From NCBI GenBank assembly GCA_016648135.1, contig JADDOH010023735.1:1-64000 (forward strand): DNA of 64,000 nucleotides. Reading direction: 5' to 3'. Each line of letters opens with the position of its first letter. Position 1 is the stretch's first letter. This DNA is from Agrypnia vestita. Lineage: Eukaryota; Arthropoda; Insecta; Trichoptera; Phryganeidae. The notes under the pieces were generated by a model, which saw only the letters and a program-made list of their open reading frames with translations, was not told where the DNA came from and made no database searches. The position numbers were made by a program, and so were the translations under genes. Below, in pieces: positions 42,339 to 53,016 of the stretch.

Positions 42339-42835
42339 TTTCAAAGTGCACTCTCTACTAAAACCTTCCATCTATGACTTTTACATTCAACTTTGAACTG
42401 TCTTGTTGGCTTGACGTGTTTTTGTTGAGTTTTGTGTGTGCCTCCGTTTACGTGGGCGTAAAGCCTTCGGATAAGGATTAAGGTGCCATCCACAAGATTT
42501 CCAGCTACTGCCCTTCTGATAAGGGAGAAAACCAGCGTTGTTCCTTCGACCTGGACCAAAAGGACAAAGGTAAGAGCGTGCTTTCCTTCTGATCTTTATT
42601 TCCTTCCAGAACCCGTCTTTCCCATCTTAACTTATCCATTCTTACATTCTGTGTTCAAACACACGAGTTGTATCAATATTCTTACCTCTCTAAGTAAGCT
42701 AAACGCCTGTGCTATGAAAATAGGACTAACTTTTCAATTGCTATAGCTTTTATTCTCTTGTATTTTATGTTGTTCATGTTATGTAATATATTTTATTGGA
42801 CTATGTTCGTTAATTTCAATAAATAAATAAATAAA
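42339..42835 (+). mobile_element. Probable LINE 3' UTR or end fragment
   Basis: No conserved protein in the frame 42483-42746. The stretch ends in AATTTCAATAAATAAATAAATAAAA-type repeats directly against the tRNA-like unit. The tail type is that of the other LINE 3' ends in the window. Confidence 0.4.
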
Positions 42836-42915
42836 AACGTGATGCTGTCCTGGCATGGGGCTCGAACCACCGACCACCAGATCACTAAGCAAGCGTCACG
42901 ACCATTACACCAACA
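42836..42915 (-). ncRNA. tRNA-like unit or SINE head
   Basis: On the - strand TGGTGTAATGG matches a pol III A box and GGTTCGAGCCC the B box, 35 nt apart as in tRNAs. A run of T (CGTTTTTATTT) follows as a terminator. The region around AGT could be the anticodon loop, but anticodon and T stems pair poorly, so it is more likely a decayed tRNA or a tRNA-derived SINE head than a working tRNA. Confidence 0.5.
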
Positions 42916-42974
42916 AGCTAATTTTACATTCTCAGACAAAATATCAATTTGCACACTCTTAAAACGAAACTCTT

Positions 42975-43471
42975 AAGGTGAGTGACTTTGTATTTGGGAA
43001 GTGTGTTTACTAGAGACGGCAAGACTGAGAATGATATCGAAAGGAGAGTGACTGCGGGTAAAAATGTAAATGACCCTCTGAATGCAATTGTAGTCTGTCA
43101 CGTGTAGCAAGACTAGCGGCGCATAATGGAGTTCTGGTGTCAACTCTGATGCACGGATTTGGCAAAAAAGAAATGAAAGTAGACTGAATGCAGAGGAAAT
43201 GCGGTCGCTAAAGCGCTTGTGTGGAACATCTTTAGGCTAAAGAGTGCACGATGAACAAATTAGAAGTCAATGTAATGCTAGCTGTAGCGTGGTAGACAGA
43301 ATAAGTAGTGAGAATAAAGATCAGATCAAATATGTAGAAATAGATTCTTTACTCTTCGCGGATAATATAGCAAGGCTAGATCCCACACAAGAGGACCTAC
43401 AAGAGTGGATAAACTCCTTCAATGAAGAGTGCACTCAAGTAGGGATGAATGTTTATACGGAGCCACCCTAG
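42975..43471 (+). pseudogene. Rearranged LINE ORF2 fragments
   Basis: 'YLGSVFTRDGKTENDIERR' then 'LVSTLMHG' (in place of STLMYG), WQKRNESRLNAEEMRSLKRLC, G and stop. A palm block 'SLLFADNIARLDPTQEDLQE' (FADN instead of FADD) with 'SFNEECTQVGMNV' follows at 43330-43455. In an intact protein the palm comes first, so the order is scrambled. Confidence 0.7.
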
Positions 43472-43482
43472 TATATGCCCAT

Positions 43483-43900
43483 CAAATTTGTATCCTGACG
43501 GAGAGAGTGAGAGCAAGGATCCAGGCTACTGAGATGGGTTTTCTAAGGGAGTAGCGGGAGTCACATTGATGGACAGAGTGAAAAGTGCCGACATAAGGCA
43601 TACACTCGGCATAGAACCCCTACTCCTACGCATAGAAAAATCACAATTGAGGTGGCTTGGACATGTGCTGAGAATGCCAGAAGAACGAATACCAAGAAGA
43701 ATCCTGCTGGCAATCCCGGAAGGAAGACGATTGGTTGGTCGCCCCAGATTAAGCTGGAAGAGATAACTGAAAGATATATACGAAAACAGAATGGGTCTAG
43801 ACTGGTTGACTCATGCAGAAGCAGCGCAAGACAGGGGAACATGGAAACACCTTGTCGAGTCTTTGGACCCCACTAGGAGACAAGGGAATGAAGAAGACTG
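43483..43900 (+). pseudogene. LINE ORF2 C-terminus
   Basis: 'RARIQATEMGFLRE', then 'MDRVKSADIRHTLGIEPL', 'SQLRWLGHVLRMPEERIPRR', 'GRRLVGRPRLSWKR', 'NRMGLDWLTHAEAAQDRGTW'. This is a complete RTE-type tail with one frameshift near 43765. Typical elements follow it with a short 3' UTR. Confidence 0.8.
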
Positions 43901-44084
43901 AATGAAATAACCCATAAAAAACAAGTTTTTACAATCCTCCCTTTCTCATTTTCGGGTTTCTTGTCTACCATATGCGACGGAATCTCCATACAACTTACTG
44001 AATTGCATGAAAAAACCATTAAAATTTCTAAAAATCCAAATTATACTATAATTATTAAAAAATTTTAACGAAAATTTGAGAGAT

Positions 44085-44225
44085 CTTTTTGATCGTCGCC
44101 ACGAGTCTGCTTGCAAAGTTTCAGCTCGATTCGATCGCGGGAAAAGGGTTAAAAATCGATCCAAAGTTTTTTGTCAGACAAGCAATCAATCAATCAGACG
44201 CCACAAGTTATAATATAAAGGGAGT
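44085..44225 (+). mobile_element. Possible LINE 3' UTR
   Basis: The stretch from CTTGCAAAGTTTCAGCTCGA to CAATCAATCAATCAGACG resembles 3' ends of RTE-type elements (AAGTTTCAGCTCGATC..GGG). Assignment by memory of such ends; tentative. Confidence 0.25.
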
Positions 44226-44337
44226 AAAAAGATTACCGAGTTTGGTTAAGAAAATATTTGAGGCGAGCGTCGAAACCCACAAATGTGTTTTGTATTGTAT
44301 TTTTCTATTCTTACTCAATCTAATTACTTTTTTCGCA

Positions 44338-44645
44338 GGCAGTTAGACGTTCGCACATTGTTCGTCGCATCGCTGGTGAGCTGCAGCTGGTCAATGACCA
44401 TGAAAGGTGACGGAGTCCTGAGGTCCAGACTACGGAGCCACACGCACGCCTTGAGGATATGCAATCCTCTTTATCTTCAGCGATTCGTCGACGCAAGATA
44501 TCGAGCCAGTAGGAGAGTTCGATTCGCCGATGGCCGCAGACTGCCGAAGCGGAAAAGAACAGATGACGAAGAAATCGGGGAGGTAGTGAATAAGTTTTTA
44601 AAAATAAATATTGGTGACAAAATTAGGTGATGAGATTTATTTATC
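44338..44645 (+). CDS. Unassigned basic ORF behind a splice acceptor
   Basis: TTTTTTCGCAG precedes 44338. One frame to 44630 ends VDARYRASRRVRFADG, RRLPKRKRTDDEE, a basic stretch like a nuclear localisation signal. Another frame reads 'AVRRSHIVRRIAGELQLVND', 'LEDMQSSLSSAIRRRK' and looks more protein-like but has stops. A frameshifted exon is possible. I recognise no family. Confidence 0.25.
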
Positions 44646-45159
44646 ACAAGAAATTGTCTTTATTATTTCTACATTAGTATACTCGATTCGACATTCCTTC
44701 TCTGGAACCTTTCGATATAATAAATATAATTGATGCTCCGAACCTGCTAGAGAATTATGCCCTGTTTGTACCAAATTTGCGAATTTCGTGTCTCAAAATG
44801 CAGAACGGATGTGATGAATAAGCATACCATAGCGCGTAGTGTGCAACACCTAAATGAACTGAGCGATCATGTCGATGTATTTAATGATAGCGTTGAAAGC
44901 ATCAAGCAGAGGATCGCCTCCAAAGAGGAAAATAATTAATCCTAATACTCTGTGGCTTCCAGTGATGTGTACTGATACTGATTGTGACAGTAATTTCAGA
45001 TATTTTTAGATATCTTTTCAAATAACTTTAGCAATAACTCAGAAGAAATTGTTATTAATTATTTAAATACAAAAAACTAAAACTGTGCATTACAAATGAG
45101 CTAATAGTTCACCTAATTAATCACAGTTAATTCAAGGTATTTTCCCAAAATCATTAAAA
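44646..45159. other. No recognised gene
   Basis: The frame 44757-44939 ('NKHTIARSVQHLNELSDHVD', 'NDSVESIKQRIASKEENN') could be a coiled-coil exon, with CAG just before AACGGATG. No family recognised. Confidence 0.3.
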
Positions 45160-45757
45160 TGTGCTCTCATACAACTGAAATTCAAAAATTTCAATAAGCT
45201 TCAAATATCCTATTATAGACCAATCTCACTCCTTACAATATTTTAAAAAATCGTTAAAATAAGATTAATGAGTTTCTTAAACGATCGGCATATTGTGTTA
45301 AAAAATCAATTCGGTTTTAGAACAAATGAGTCCTAGAGATGCGATATCGGCCATAACTGAATACGTAACAAACCACACCGATAATGGATATAAATGTCTG
45401 GAAATATTTCTACATCTTGCCAAGGCATTTGATATAATTCCGCATGATCTGTTGCTTCAGAAATTATCGCGCATGGGTTTTGAAGGGGTAACCCACGACT
45501 GGTTTAGAAGCTATCTTACAGATAGATCTCAAGTGGTTTCACTAGAAGGAAATTGCAGTACACCAAAACCTATTGCTCACGGTGTACCCCAGGGAAGTGT
45601 CCTTGGATCAATCCTCTTTCTTCTCTATGTGATTGATCTGTGCGATTTGCCAACGGGGGGTCAAGTTACCGCTTTTTCTGATGATACTGTATTACTTTTT
45701 AAAGGTAAATCATGGGAAATTGCATTCAAAATAGCTAAAAGTGGTATAAAATCCATG
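45160..45757 (+). pseudogene. CR1/Jockey-type reverse transcriptase
   Basis: 'FPKSLKCALIQLKFKNF', YYRPISLL, QFGFRTNE, then frame 45326 onward: 'ISAITEYVTNHTDNGYKCLE', 'IFLHLAKAFDIIPHDLLLQK', 'GVTHDWFRSYLTDRSQVVS', 'HGVPQGSVLGSILFLLYVID' and FSDDTVLL (FSDD at 45674-45685, A to S change in FADD). The frame from 45326 is open. It is cut at 45757, where a 255-bp repeat starts. Confidence 0.85.
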
Positions 45758-46012
45758 TTTTCTTATGCGCCAGTTTATCGACCACTATCTATGCCTGTCT
45801 CTCCGTCATACCAACAGGGGCAAGCAAAAGCATTTACAGACCCACCACCGGCGATCCTGATGGACCCGAACTACATCTCAACAACTCCTCAGCCGTCAAT
45901 CCATGGTGAGGTCCAAGAAAGACACTCTCAGAGGGTATTGAAGTGCAGTGCCATTCGAGAACATATAACTGAGTATGAAATCTTAGGAGAGACGACTTCA
46001 ACCTTCCAACAA
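45758..46012 (+). repeat. 255-bp dispersed repeat, copy 1
   Basis: Same length as 50952-51206 and 10 mismatches by eye (about 96% identical). The reading frame is open across both: 'SYAPVYRPLSMP', 'DPPPAILMDPNYISTTPQPS', 'EYEILGETTSTFQQ'. In both places the left border meets LINE coding at an FSYA codon run. I do not recognise the protein. Confidence 0.85.
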
Positions 46013-46026
46013 CCCTTTGAACTTAT

Positions 46027-46193
46027 TGTTAAGGATAAACAAATTTCCTTTCATATTGTCTATGCTTTCTTTATAAATTATGTGTGTACCCACATTTCTT
46101 GATTTAAGTCACATTGTCCATTTTTATAAATTACATCTTTACAAAAATATAAATTCATTGTGTTTGATTTTGGCATAATCCGAAACTTTAACA
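46027..46193 (+). mobile_element. 5' LTR of a Ty1/copia element
   Basis: Begins TGTTAA and ends TTAACA, a perfect 6-bp terminal inverted repeat. It is followed at once by TGGTAGCAGAAC (46194 on), the usual copia primer-binding site. 167 bp long. It abuts the 255-bp repeat. No 3' LTR was found. Confidence 0.7.
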
Positions 46194-46205
46194 TGGTAGC
46201 AGAAC
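46194..46205 (+). other. Copia primer-binding site
   Basis: TGGTAGCAGAAC directly after the LTR. Insect copia elements usually have TGGTAGCAGAGC here. Confidence 0.6.
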
Positions 46206-46390
46206 GTGGTTGCCAAAACGCGTGAATTTATTGATTAACACTCGTAATCGTGTTATTGAACTGTCAGCAGTAGCTGTATGAAAATAAAGCGCGTGTGTTG
46301 CATAAATATTTTCATTGTTAAAACATCGACTTCGTTTCATTGTACGGATATTCCCTTTTTAAGTGAAGTGATTAATAAAATTAATCAAAA

Positions 46391-48117
46391 ATGGACTTTT
46401 ACACGATCGAAAAATTAAGAGATGCTGAAAACTGGTGTACGTGGAAATTTGCGGTTAGGGACTGGACTGGAGGATCGAGGGATAGACAACGTATATGTAG
46501 TATGCGCTGGTGAGTTCGAAAAACCCGATAATGAAGCGAATCTGGCAAGAATGAAGAAATATAAAGATAGATTGAAAGATTGGGACAAGGCAGATCGATG
46601 TGCGTGGCAAATCACAGTGCGATCACTTGAATCAAAAATTATGTCATTACTAGTGATGATATTTATGAACAGCAGACAAAACAGGTTGCACACACACTGC
46701 AGTCGGAGTTTTTCAACTTTAGTAAAAGTTCCTCTGATGACATGATAAGTCATATTGCTAAATTTGAAGGCTTGGTTTTACGTATGCAATAACTGGATGT
46801 TAAACCTGATGAATCTTCATTGATAGTCAAATTATTGGATACATTACCTGACAGTTATGAAAGCTTACGACGAGCATGGTGGGCACGAAGTGAGGAGCAG
46901 CAAGCTCTTATCAATTTGATTGGAATTTTGACTGCTGATGACAAACGAAGAAAGGATAAACAGACAAAGGTGAAGAACTTGAAGCATTGATGTCAAAATG
47001 CGCAATTAAAGATAATGAATCTAGTATCAGAAGAATTTAAAAAATGATGGCTGATCTTCAAACGGTACTGAAAAGTTTGACAAAAGGAAATATACATGTC
47101 ATTTCTGCAGATTACCTGGTCATATTCGACGGAATTGTATAAAATGGAATTGTATAAAAAAAAAAAAAAAAAGACAATCTTCAAGTCAGTCAAATGATCA
47201 AGCATTTGTTAGTGAAATACTCAATTCTGAAATATGAGATTATGCATGGATCGTTGATAGTGGGGCTACAAATCATGTTACGTCTAATAAAGAATGGTTT
47301 TGTTCTTTTGAACAGTTTTTAATACCGCTTAAGATCCATGTTGGAAACAACACAACTATGAATGCCCTTGGAAGAGGATGTATAAAATTTGAAGCTGCAG
47401 TCAATGGAAAGTGGCTACCTTTCCACGTGGAAAATGTTCTATATGTTCCTGATGCCCGAAGAAATTTATTTTCTGTTTCCCAGCATTGGATAAAGGGTTA
47501 GAATTCAAGTCTTCGCATGATCATGCCATTTTATAAAAATCGATGTAGTCAAAGCGAACAGTTATTTCAGTTATTTAAAATGAAAATCAGAATTATTGAA
47601 GTAAATAATATTGTTGCTGCTGAAACAAATATTGCAATGAATACTCTAGAAACTTGGCACGAACGCCTTGGACATCAAAATAAACGTCAAGTTCAGCAAA
47701 TATTGAAACAACGTAGAATTAAAACGTCTGGTGATGATGAATTTTGTGGAGCTTGTGTTGAAGGAAAGCAACAGAGAAATGCTTTCCATTCACGAGAACA
47801 GAGATCTAGAGTTCCAGTCCATGCTGACCTGTATGGTCCAATGGTCCAAACGGACGTTTCCGAAACATGTAGTGAAACAAGTGCTCAAATGTAAGTGGAA
47901 AAAAACAAAGTTCATTGTTTCATTTCATTATTTGTTCATAATGGATTTCCACAATGTTAACGCCGAAACATTCAATTACAATGAAATGTACTTCAATAGG
48001 TGGGAGCAAATATTTTATATGCTTCACTTGTGATTATACGAGATTTCGAGTAGTCTATTTCTTAAAAGAGAAGTCTGAAACATGCGAAAAAATTAAAGAA
48101 GTTATTCAGTTCATTAA
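46391..48117 (+). pseudogene. Ty1/copia Gag, protease and integrase N-terminus
   Basis: MDFYTIEKLRDAENWCTWKF starts Gag at 46391; a shift leads to 'DNVYVVCAGEFEKPDNEAN' and 'DWDKADRCAWQITVRSLESK', then 'HIAKFEGLVLRMQ' and 'LLDTLPDSYESLRRAWW'. The CCHC knuckle CHFCRLPGHIRRNC is at 47097-47138. Protease AWIVDSGATNHV (aspartate at 47256) follows; then 'VLYVPDARRNLFSVSQH', the HHCC domain 'TWHERLGHQNKRQVQQ' with CGACVEGK, and the integrase start CDYTRFRVVYFLKEK. An A-run at 47157-47175 and other frameshifts kill it. An LTR element is inserted at 48117. Confidence 0.9.
48113..48117. other. Target site duplication, left
   Basis: ATTAA, repeated at 49135-49139. Joining the flanks restores the copia reading QFINNYCGRYVKTVQCDNGG. 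Confidence 0.85.
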
Positions 48118-49134
48118 TGTGATGTATTTGGAATCGCGCATGCTACGAGCGGCTCGATGCGAGCGAGGTATGTACCTGCTCGCGCCGAGCGGACGCGTCA
48201 CTCTGCTCAGTCGCGGTCCCGGATACATGCACCGTTACAATAAACACCGTTACGAGTCGGTAGTTACTTGTATTGTTTTACAAATCTGCCGTCTCCCAGA
48301 GTTATTAAAGTGGCGCAGCCGAAAAGAAAGGATTTACGTTTCGATGTAAAAGTGGTCGAGGATCGCGATATTTTACAACAGGATTAGGCCAGGTTGGGAA
48401 TCTGGTGTTCGTGGAGTTATTGTTGTCAGGCAACAATTTCAAGACAGGAGGTAGCGGCGAGATTTGGGGACCGGGAGTGGAGTCAAGGAAGAAGGATGCA
48501 GCATCCGAGAGCTACCGGGGTGACAGTAGCTCTACAGGCAAGTTCGCAGCTCGAGGCGCAGTGGACCCAGCTTGGACGTCGCGAACCTTCAAGAGGGAGG
48601 TTCGATCGCGGACTTTTGCGGAAGGGTAGTCCGTGAATTAGGGCGAGAAGACGGGTGCAGTGGACGGATGGGGGGCAAGGCTCTTCACGCCGAGGACTGC
48701 CGAGGGAGCCAGTTGGTCAAGTCAGGCGGGGAGAGAGAGAGAGCAGCTTCAAACGATGAAGTTGACCGCCGAAGAAAAAAAGTGATTGTTGCAAAATGTT
48801 TATTGTGAGATTGTCATATGTTGATGTAAATTTGTGACATTGTTGACCACTATTTATTTAAATATGGTGAATTGGATTATTGAAATTATGTATGAATGAA
48901 TTATTTAAAATGTTATTGTGAGATAAGAATTAGCTGAAGTATGTCCAATTTTGTGAGGGAAGGATGTGATGTATGTGGAATCGCACATGCGCCGCGCGGC
49001 TCGATGCGAGCGAGGTATGCATCTGTCACTCTGCTACCAGTCGCGGTCCCGGATACACGCGCCTTTGCAATAAACAACGAGTCGGTAGTTGTGTGTGTTA
49101 TTTTACAAATCTGCCGCCACCCAGAGTTATTACA
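48118..49134 (+). mobile_element. Short LTR element inserted in copia integrase
   Basis: LTR1 48118-48309 (192 bp) and LTR2 48965-49134 (170 bp) share TGTGATGTAT at the start and CAGAGTTATTA at the end, with indels and substitutions between. A PBS-like TGGCGCAGCC (48311-48320) follows LTR1 and the polypurine tract GAGGGAAGGA (48955-48964) precedes LTR2. ATTAA is duplicated at 48113-48117 and 49135-49139. The 655-bp interior is purine-rich with no recognised gag or pol, so it is a non-autonomous (TRIM-like) or internally deleted element. AATAAA lies in each LTR. Confidence 0.9.
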
Positions 49135-49640
49135 ATTAATAATTACTGTGGACGTTATGTAAAGACAGTTCAATGTGACAATGGAGGTGAATTTGAAAAT
49201 AAAGACGTATCGAATTATCTGAAATCGAAAGGGATAAAGCTAGTATTAACAAATCCATATACGGTTCTGCTGAAGGGACAAACAGAACTGTTGTGGATCT
49301 AGCTAGAACTATGCTGCTATCAAAAAGGTTGCCCAAGTATCTATGGGCCGAGGCTGTATATAACAGCAGTTTATACTTTGAACAAAACTGGACGATGCAG
49401 TATAGAAAACAAGACACCGTAAAGAATTGTTCTGTCACAGACAAATATATTTAAATAAATTACACACTGCTATGTTCACGTGCCCGATGAAAAACGAAAG
49501 AAATGGGATGCCAAAGGCCAGCGTGGAATATTTGTTGGATGTGGAAATAATATTGACGGTTATCGTATCTGGTTGAAAAGTCAAAATAAAATCATTCAAA
49601 GTAGAAATGTCAGGGTTGAACCAGAGACTCCAGGTTGAAC
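49135..49640 (+). pseudogene. Copia integrase catalytic core, second part
   Basis: Continues the integrase after the insert: 'NNYCGRYVKTVQCDNGGEFE' with the second catalytic aspartate, 'GIKLVLTNPY', then a frameshift to 'SAEGTNRTVVDLARTMLL' with the catalytic glutamate, 'LPKYLWAEAVYNSS', 'HVPDEKRKKWDAKGQR' and 'VGCGNNIDGYRIWLKSQN'. All three D-D-E positions can be found but in different frames. The element ends before the reverse transcriptase; PLE sequence follows. Confidence 0.85.
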
Positions 49641-49649
49641 AGTGACCTT

Positions 49650-50205
49650 GTTCTCAGAAAATTCATATCAAAATCATATGATATTACCAAAAAACTACCA
49701 AGTAATATAAAACCAGCTTTCTACACTGACAATTCAATTGAAAAACAATTAAAAATAATAATAAGTCGAAAAATCTTAACAAATTACACTGTAGTGGGGT
49801 TTATAAACTAGAATGTGGGTATTGTGAGATGACATATATAGGTCGGACAGGCAGATCAATAGAAACAAAATTTAAAGAACATAGAAAGTGCCTCACATAT
49901 CATAATTTTTCAGAAAATGCTAATCATATTATAGAAAATAACCACACATTCAACAATACAAAAATACACATCCTAAACAGATATAGGGCCTAAAACAAAA
50001 TAATTAAGAAACACTTGAAATTCATAAAAACCTAAGCACAACAAAAAATATATGTAATCAATAATCAAGTACAACCCTTCACATCACCCCTTCTTACAAT
50101 GTTCCCGATCTTCCACCACCTAGATACCCCCTCCACTACTACTGAATCCACAACCCACACACCAGACAACCACTTCCACGTACCTCAGTCTAAGTCATCG
50201 CCTGT
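49650..50205 (+). pseudogene. PLE linker and GIY-YIG endonuclease
   Basis: 'LPSNIKPAFYTDNSIEKQL' is the linker; 'SGVYKLECGYCEMTYIGRTG' has both GIY and YIG motifs, followed by RSIETKFKEHRKCL with the conserved arginine and glutamate, 'ENANHIIENNHTFNN' and 'INNQVQPFTSPLLTMFP' at the end. One shift near 49830 separates linker from nuclease. The nuclease catalytic residues are intact over about 100 codons. The RT domain is missing. Confidence 0.8.
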
Positions 50206-50214
50206 ATAGATCAG

Positions 50215-50475
50215 GTTATGAAATTTAAGTACCTTAGGTGGAGATATCTAGCTACAGCGATCTGTATAATGAAGTCAAAGAGCAGACAAACAAAGCAGCG
50301 GTTATCTCTGGATGCTTAAGGGACATTGTATGGGCCAATAAGCATATATGCTAGTGGAAAACAAAGTCAAAATATATAAAACATGCATAAGACCTAACAT
50401 GACATATGGTATCGAAGCAAGAGCAGACACGGTGAGAACTAAACACCTCCTCAGAACTACCAAGATTAATCTTTC
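50215..50475 (+). pseudogene. RTE-like LINE internal fragment
   Basis: 'FKYL' then 'DISSYSDLYNEVKEQTNKA', 'AVISGCLRDIVWANKHI', 'YKTCIRPNMTYGIEARAD', 'RTKHLLRTTKINL'. These are consecutive blocks after the palm of an RTE-type protein, with two frameshifts. Confidence 0.7.
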
Positions 50476-50544
50476 AAATATATGATGAGAAAGACGTAGC
50501 TGCTCTATGAAGGAATTGTTAATTAGACGTACATAGATATCTCT

Positions 50545-50951
50545 ATGCTCGACAAGAATCCCATAAATAACTATTTAGACGATTGCCATACAGGAGAGTT
50601 GGAAATCTCTGATAGCGAACTTTACCACAAAACTCTTTCTGGTAATTCTTCCATAAAAATGTTAACTCTAAACATTCGAAGCGTTAACAAAAATTTTGAT
50701 GAGTTTCTCTTACTTCTAAATGACGTAAAAGTGAACTTGGATCTTATTATTCTGACTGAGTGTCGTCTCGGGGACAATTACTTACCAAAAAACATCCCTA
50801 GATATGCCACTGTTCACACTAAATTAATTAAGCCACAAAACGATGAAGTGGTTATCTATACTAAATAAGATGTGCCTTTAAGATCACTGTAAGAAATATA
50901 GTGGATATTGTAACCCTTAAAACTATATACTATTCCATCACACAATCTTTA
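50545..50951 (+). pseudogene. CR1-like LINE endonuclease start fused to RT end
   Basis: Frame 50545-50868 has 'SSIKMLTLNIRSVNKNFDEF' and 'VNLDLIILTECRLGDNYL', the first blocks of an APE-type endonuclease. After a stop, 'VTLKTIYYSITQSLFSYA' (50905-50960) is from the C-terminal part of the reverse transcriptase, so several hundred codons are deleted between. Confidence 0.7.
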
Positions 50952-51390
50952 TTTTCTTATGCGCCAGTTTATCGACCACTATCTATGCCTGTCATTCTGT
51001 CATACCAACAGGGGCAAGCAAAAGCATTTCTAGACCCACCACCGGCGATCCTGATGGACCCGAACTACATCTTAACAACTCGTCAACCGTCAATCCATGG
51101 TGAGGTCCAAGAAAGACACTCTCAGAGGGAATTGAAGTGCAGTGCCATCCGAGAACATATAACTGAGTATGAAATCTTAGGAGAGACGACTTCAACCTTC
51201 CAACAAACTTTTTCCGTTGAACATGTTGTGGTGGATTCCACCACACGGGCGGCATCTGGCGTCCGTAGCAAGCAACCAACAGGCGGCGAGCAGGAAGACC
51301 TGCATTCCCGTTCCGCCCGCTCAACCGCCAACCTACGGAACCCGCGTACGCATCGCGATTTTACGGATTGTTACATATTAGACATTTAAA
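50952..51390 (+). repeat. 255-bp dispersed repeat, copy 2, with extension
   Basis: 50952-51206 matches 45758-46012. The frame continues open to 51389: 'FSVEHVVVDSTTRAASGVRS', arginine/serine-rich, unrecognised. This longer version shows the repeat comes from a larger coding element. Confidence 0.7.
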
Positions 51391-52800
51391 CCCGCGCCTA
51401 CTGAATATGCACTGATAAAACCAATCTCTTGCTACTAATATATTTAAGATTAACGCCTTTCAACTTATATGGTATCTTGATTAAATAAACTCCTTGTGAC
51501 TTGTACACGCTACATTCAGTGCATCATTTAGTACGAGTTAGAACCCCGCGGCGACCCCGCTGCCTGGACCAAGCTGCATCACCAAAACATGAGTACCATC
51601 TGGTAATATACCCTAGACATACTGGTTGCAGCTTCAAAGTGCAAACGATATTGGGATCCCTGTGGCCTTGGAGTCGGGACCGCTGGGTGCGTCCTCCCCC
51701 GGTCCAGGCCACAGCGGCACACATACAAACCCCCAAAATGTGTAATGTGATATAGCTCACAAACAACCACCCACAAATTCAGAGAACCGTTAACCAAACC
51801 CGACACTGGATTTCAAGTGTGTCTCTCTAAGGGAGTTGTTATTGTACACTACAAATAAAGAATATTTAGACCCAGAAGAAGAAAAAACTCTACCAGGTAT
51901 TGAATATATCCCAAGGGCTCGAGTCCTAGCAAGTGTACCCCCATGGCCTGTCCAAGGAAGTTATGCACCAAAGGGAATAATATTATTCCAAACTTTGTAT
52001 GACACAATCTGACGTCCATCCTGGAAGTCTACGGGAAAATGTTTCATTCGGACTTGAAATTGACGGCGCAATCTCAATCGACGTTCCTTTTGTGCAGTAG
52101 ATCATGCTATGAACTTTAAGAAGTATGTGGCCACATTTTAAATTGTGCCTTTCGTTATTATATTCTATCATGTCAACATGCATCGCTATATTTGATATAA
52201 ATTTAACTTCTGACGTATCTGTGCACGTTATGGTTGCCAACAGATAACCTCAAAAATACTCTAAATTTTGACATGCCGGTAACGTAAGACAAGGCACTTC
52301 AGAAGGGTAAATTATATTTCATTTTCTTACTTTTAACATTGTAAATTCTACCTACTACACAACCCAATATGGGAATAATGATTTTAAATAAAATTTAAAA
52401 TTTAAGTAATTGTTATTATGTTTACATTCCATTACCTATTTAACTTGAATAGCCAATTCAGGAGATTATCAGTACTTTTATTAATTCTATTTGATTAGCT
52501 GCTTTTATTTAACTTGAGAATTGTAAAATCAAAGCTAGAGAAATATTGGTTAGGCGACATAATAAATAAATATGCCTCTCAAGATGATGATTGATCTAAT
52601 GTCTATATTAATATATTTAACATCTAAAGTATCTTTCCTAACATCTAAAGTATCCTAAAGGCATATTTGATTTTCCATGTCATTTCATAAGTGCCGCTGC
52701 TTCTGTGAAACTACAAAATCAACGATAGATGGCGTTGGTAACGCACGGGAAAAACTGTCGCGCGCTGGCGCGGTAAAACTATAATCCTTTTAAACTCTGT
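51391..52800. other. No recognised gene
   Basis: A GC-richer patch (51540-51770) has open frames on both strands without a domain. The rest is AT-rich. TAACATCTAAAGTATC is repeated at about 52619 and 52640. Confidence 0.4.
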
Positions 52801-52821
52801 TACAATAACATTGCTCTGGTT

Positions 52822-53016
52822 TTGAACGCGAACGGACATACATACAATATAATAGATTCGTATTTTTTGGAATCATTGTTCTCCGTGAGTTTTTCACCAG
52901 TCTGTATTTATCTCCGCGTGTTACTTTGTGACGTGGAGAAGCAAGACCCCCAGGATACTTGCAAAAACAAGGACTGCCCCAACTGCCTCGAGGATAAAAA
53001 CTGGCACAGGTTAGTG
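52822..53016 (+). CDS. Possible cysteine-rich exon
   Basis: The open frame from 52822 contains a hydrophobic stretch, then 'CDVEKQDPQDTCKNKDCPNC', LEDKNWHR and a donor (GGCACAG|GTTAGTGG, cut near 53011). The Cys spacing is not one I can assign. It could be a secreted-protein exon or chance. Confidence 0.25.

Noticed and set aside
42836..42915. Functional tRNA-Thr(AGU) gene
   Set aside because: A and B boxes are good but the anticodon and T stems pair poorly.
44273..44283. Fifth hammerhead-like GAAACC site
   Set aside because: No CTGANGA box or stem II precedes it.
50992..51324. 110-codon - strand ORF
   Set aside because: Overlaps the 255-bp repeat, which is open on the + strand in both copies; no domain on the - strand.
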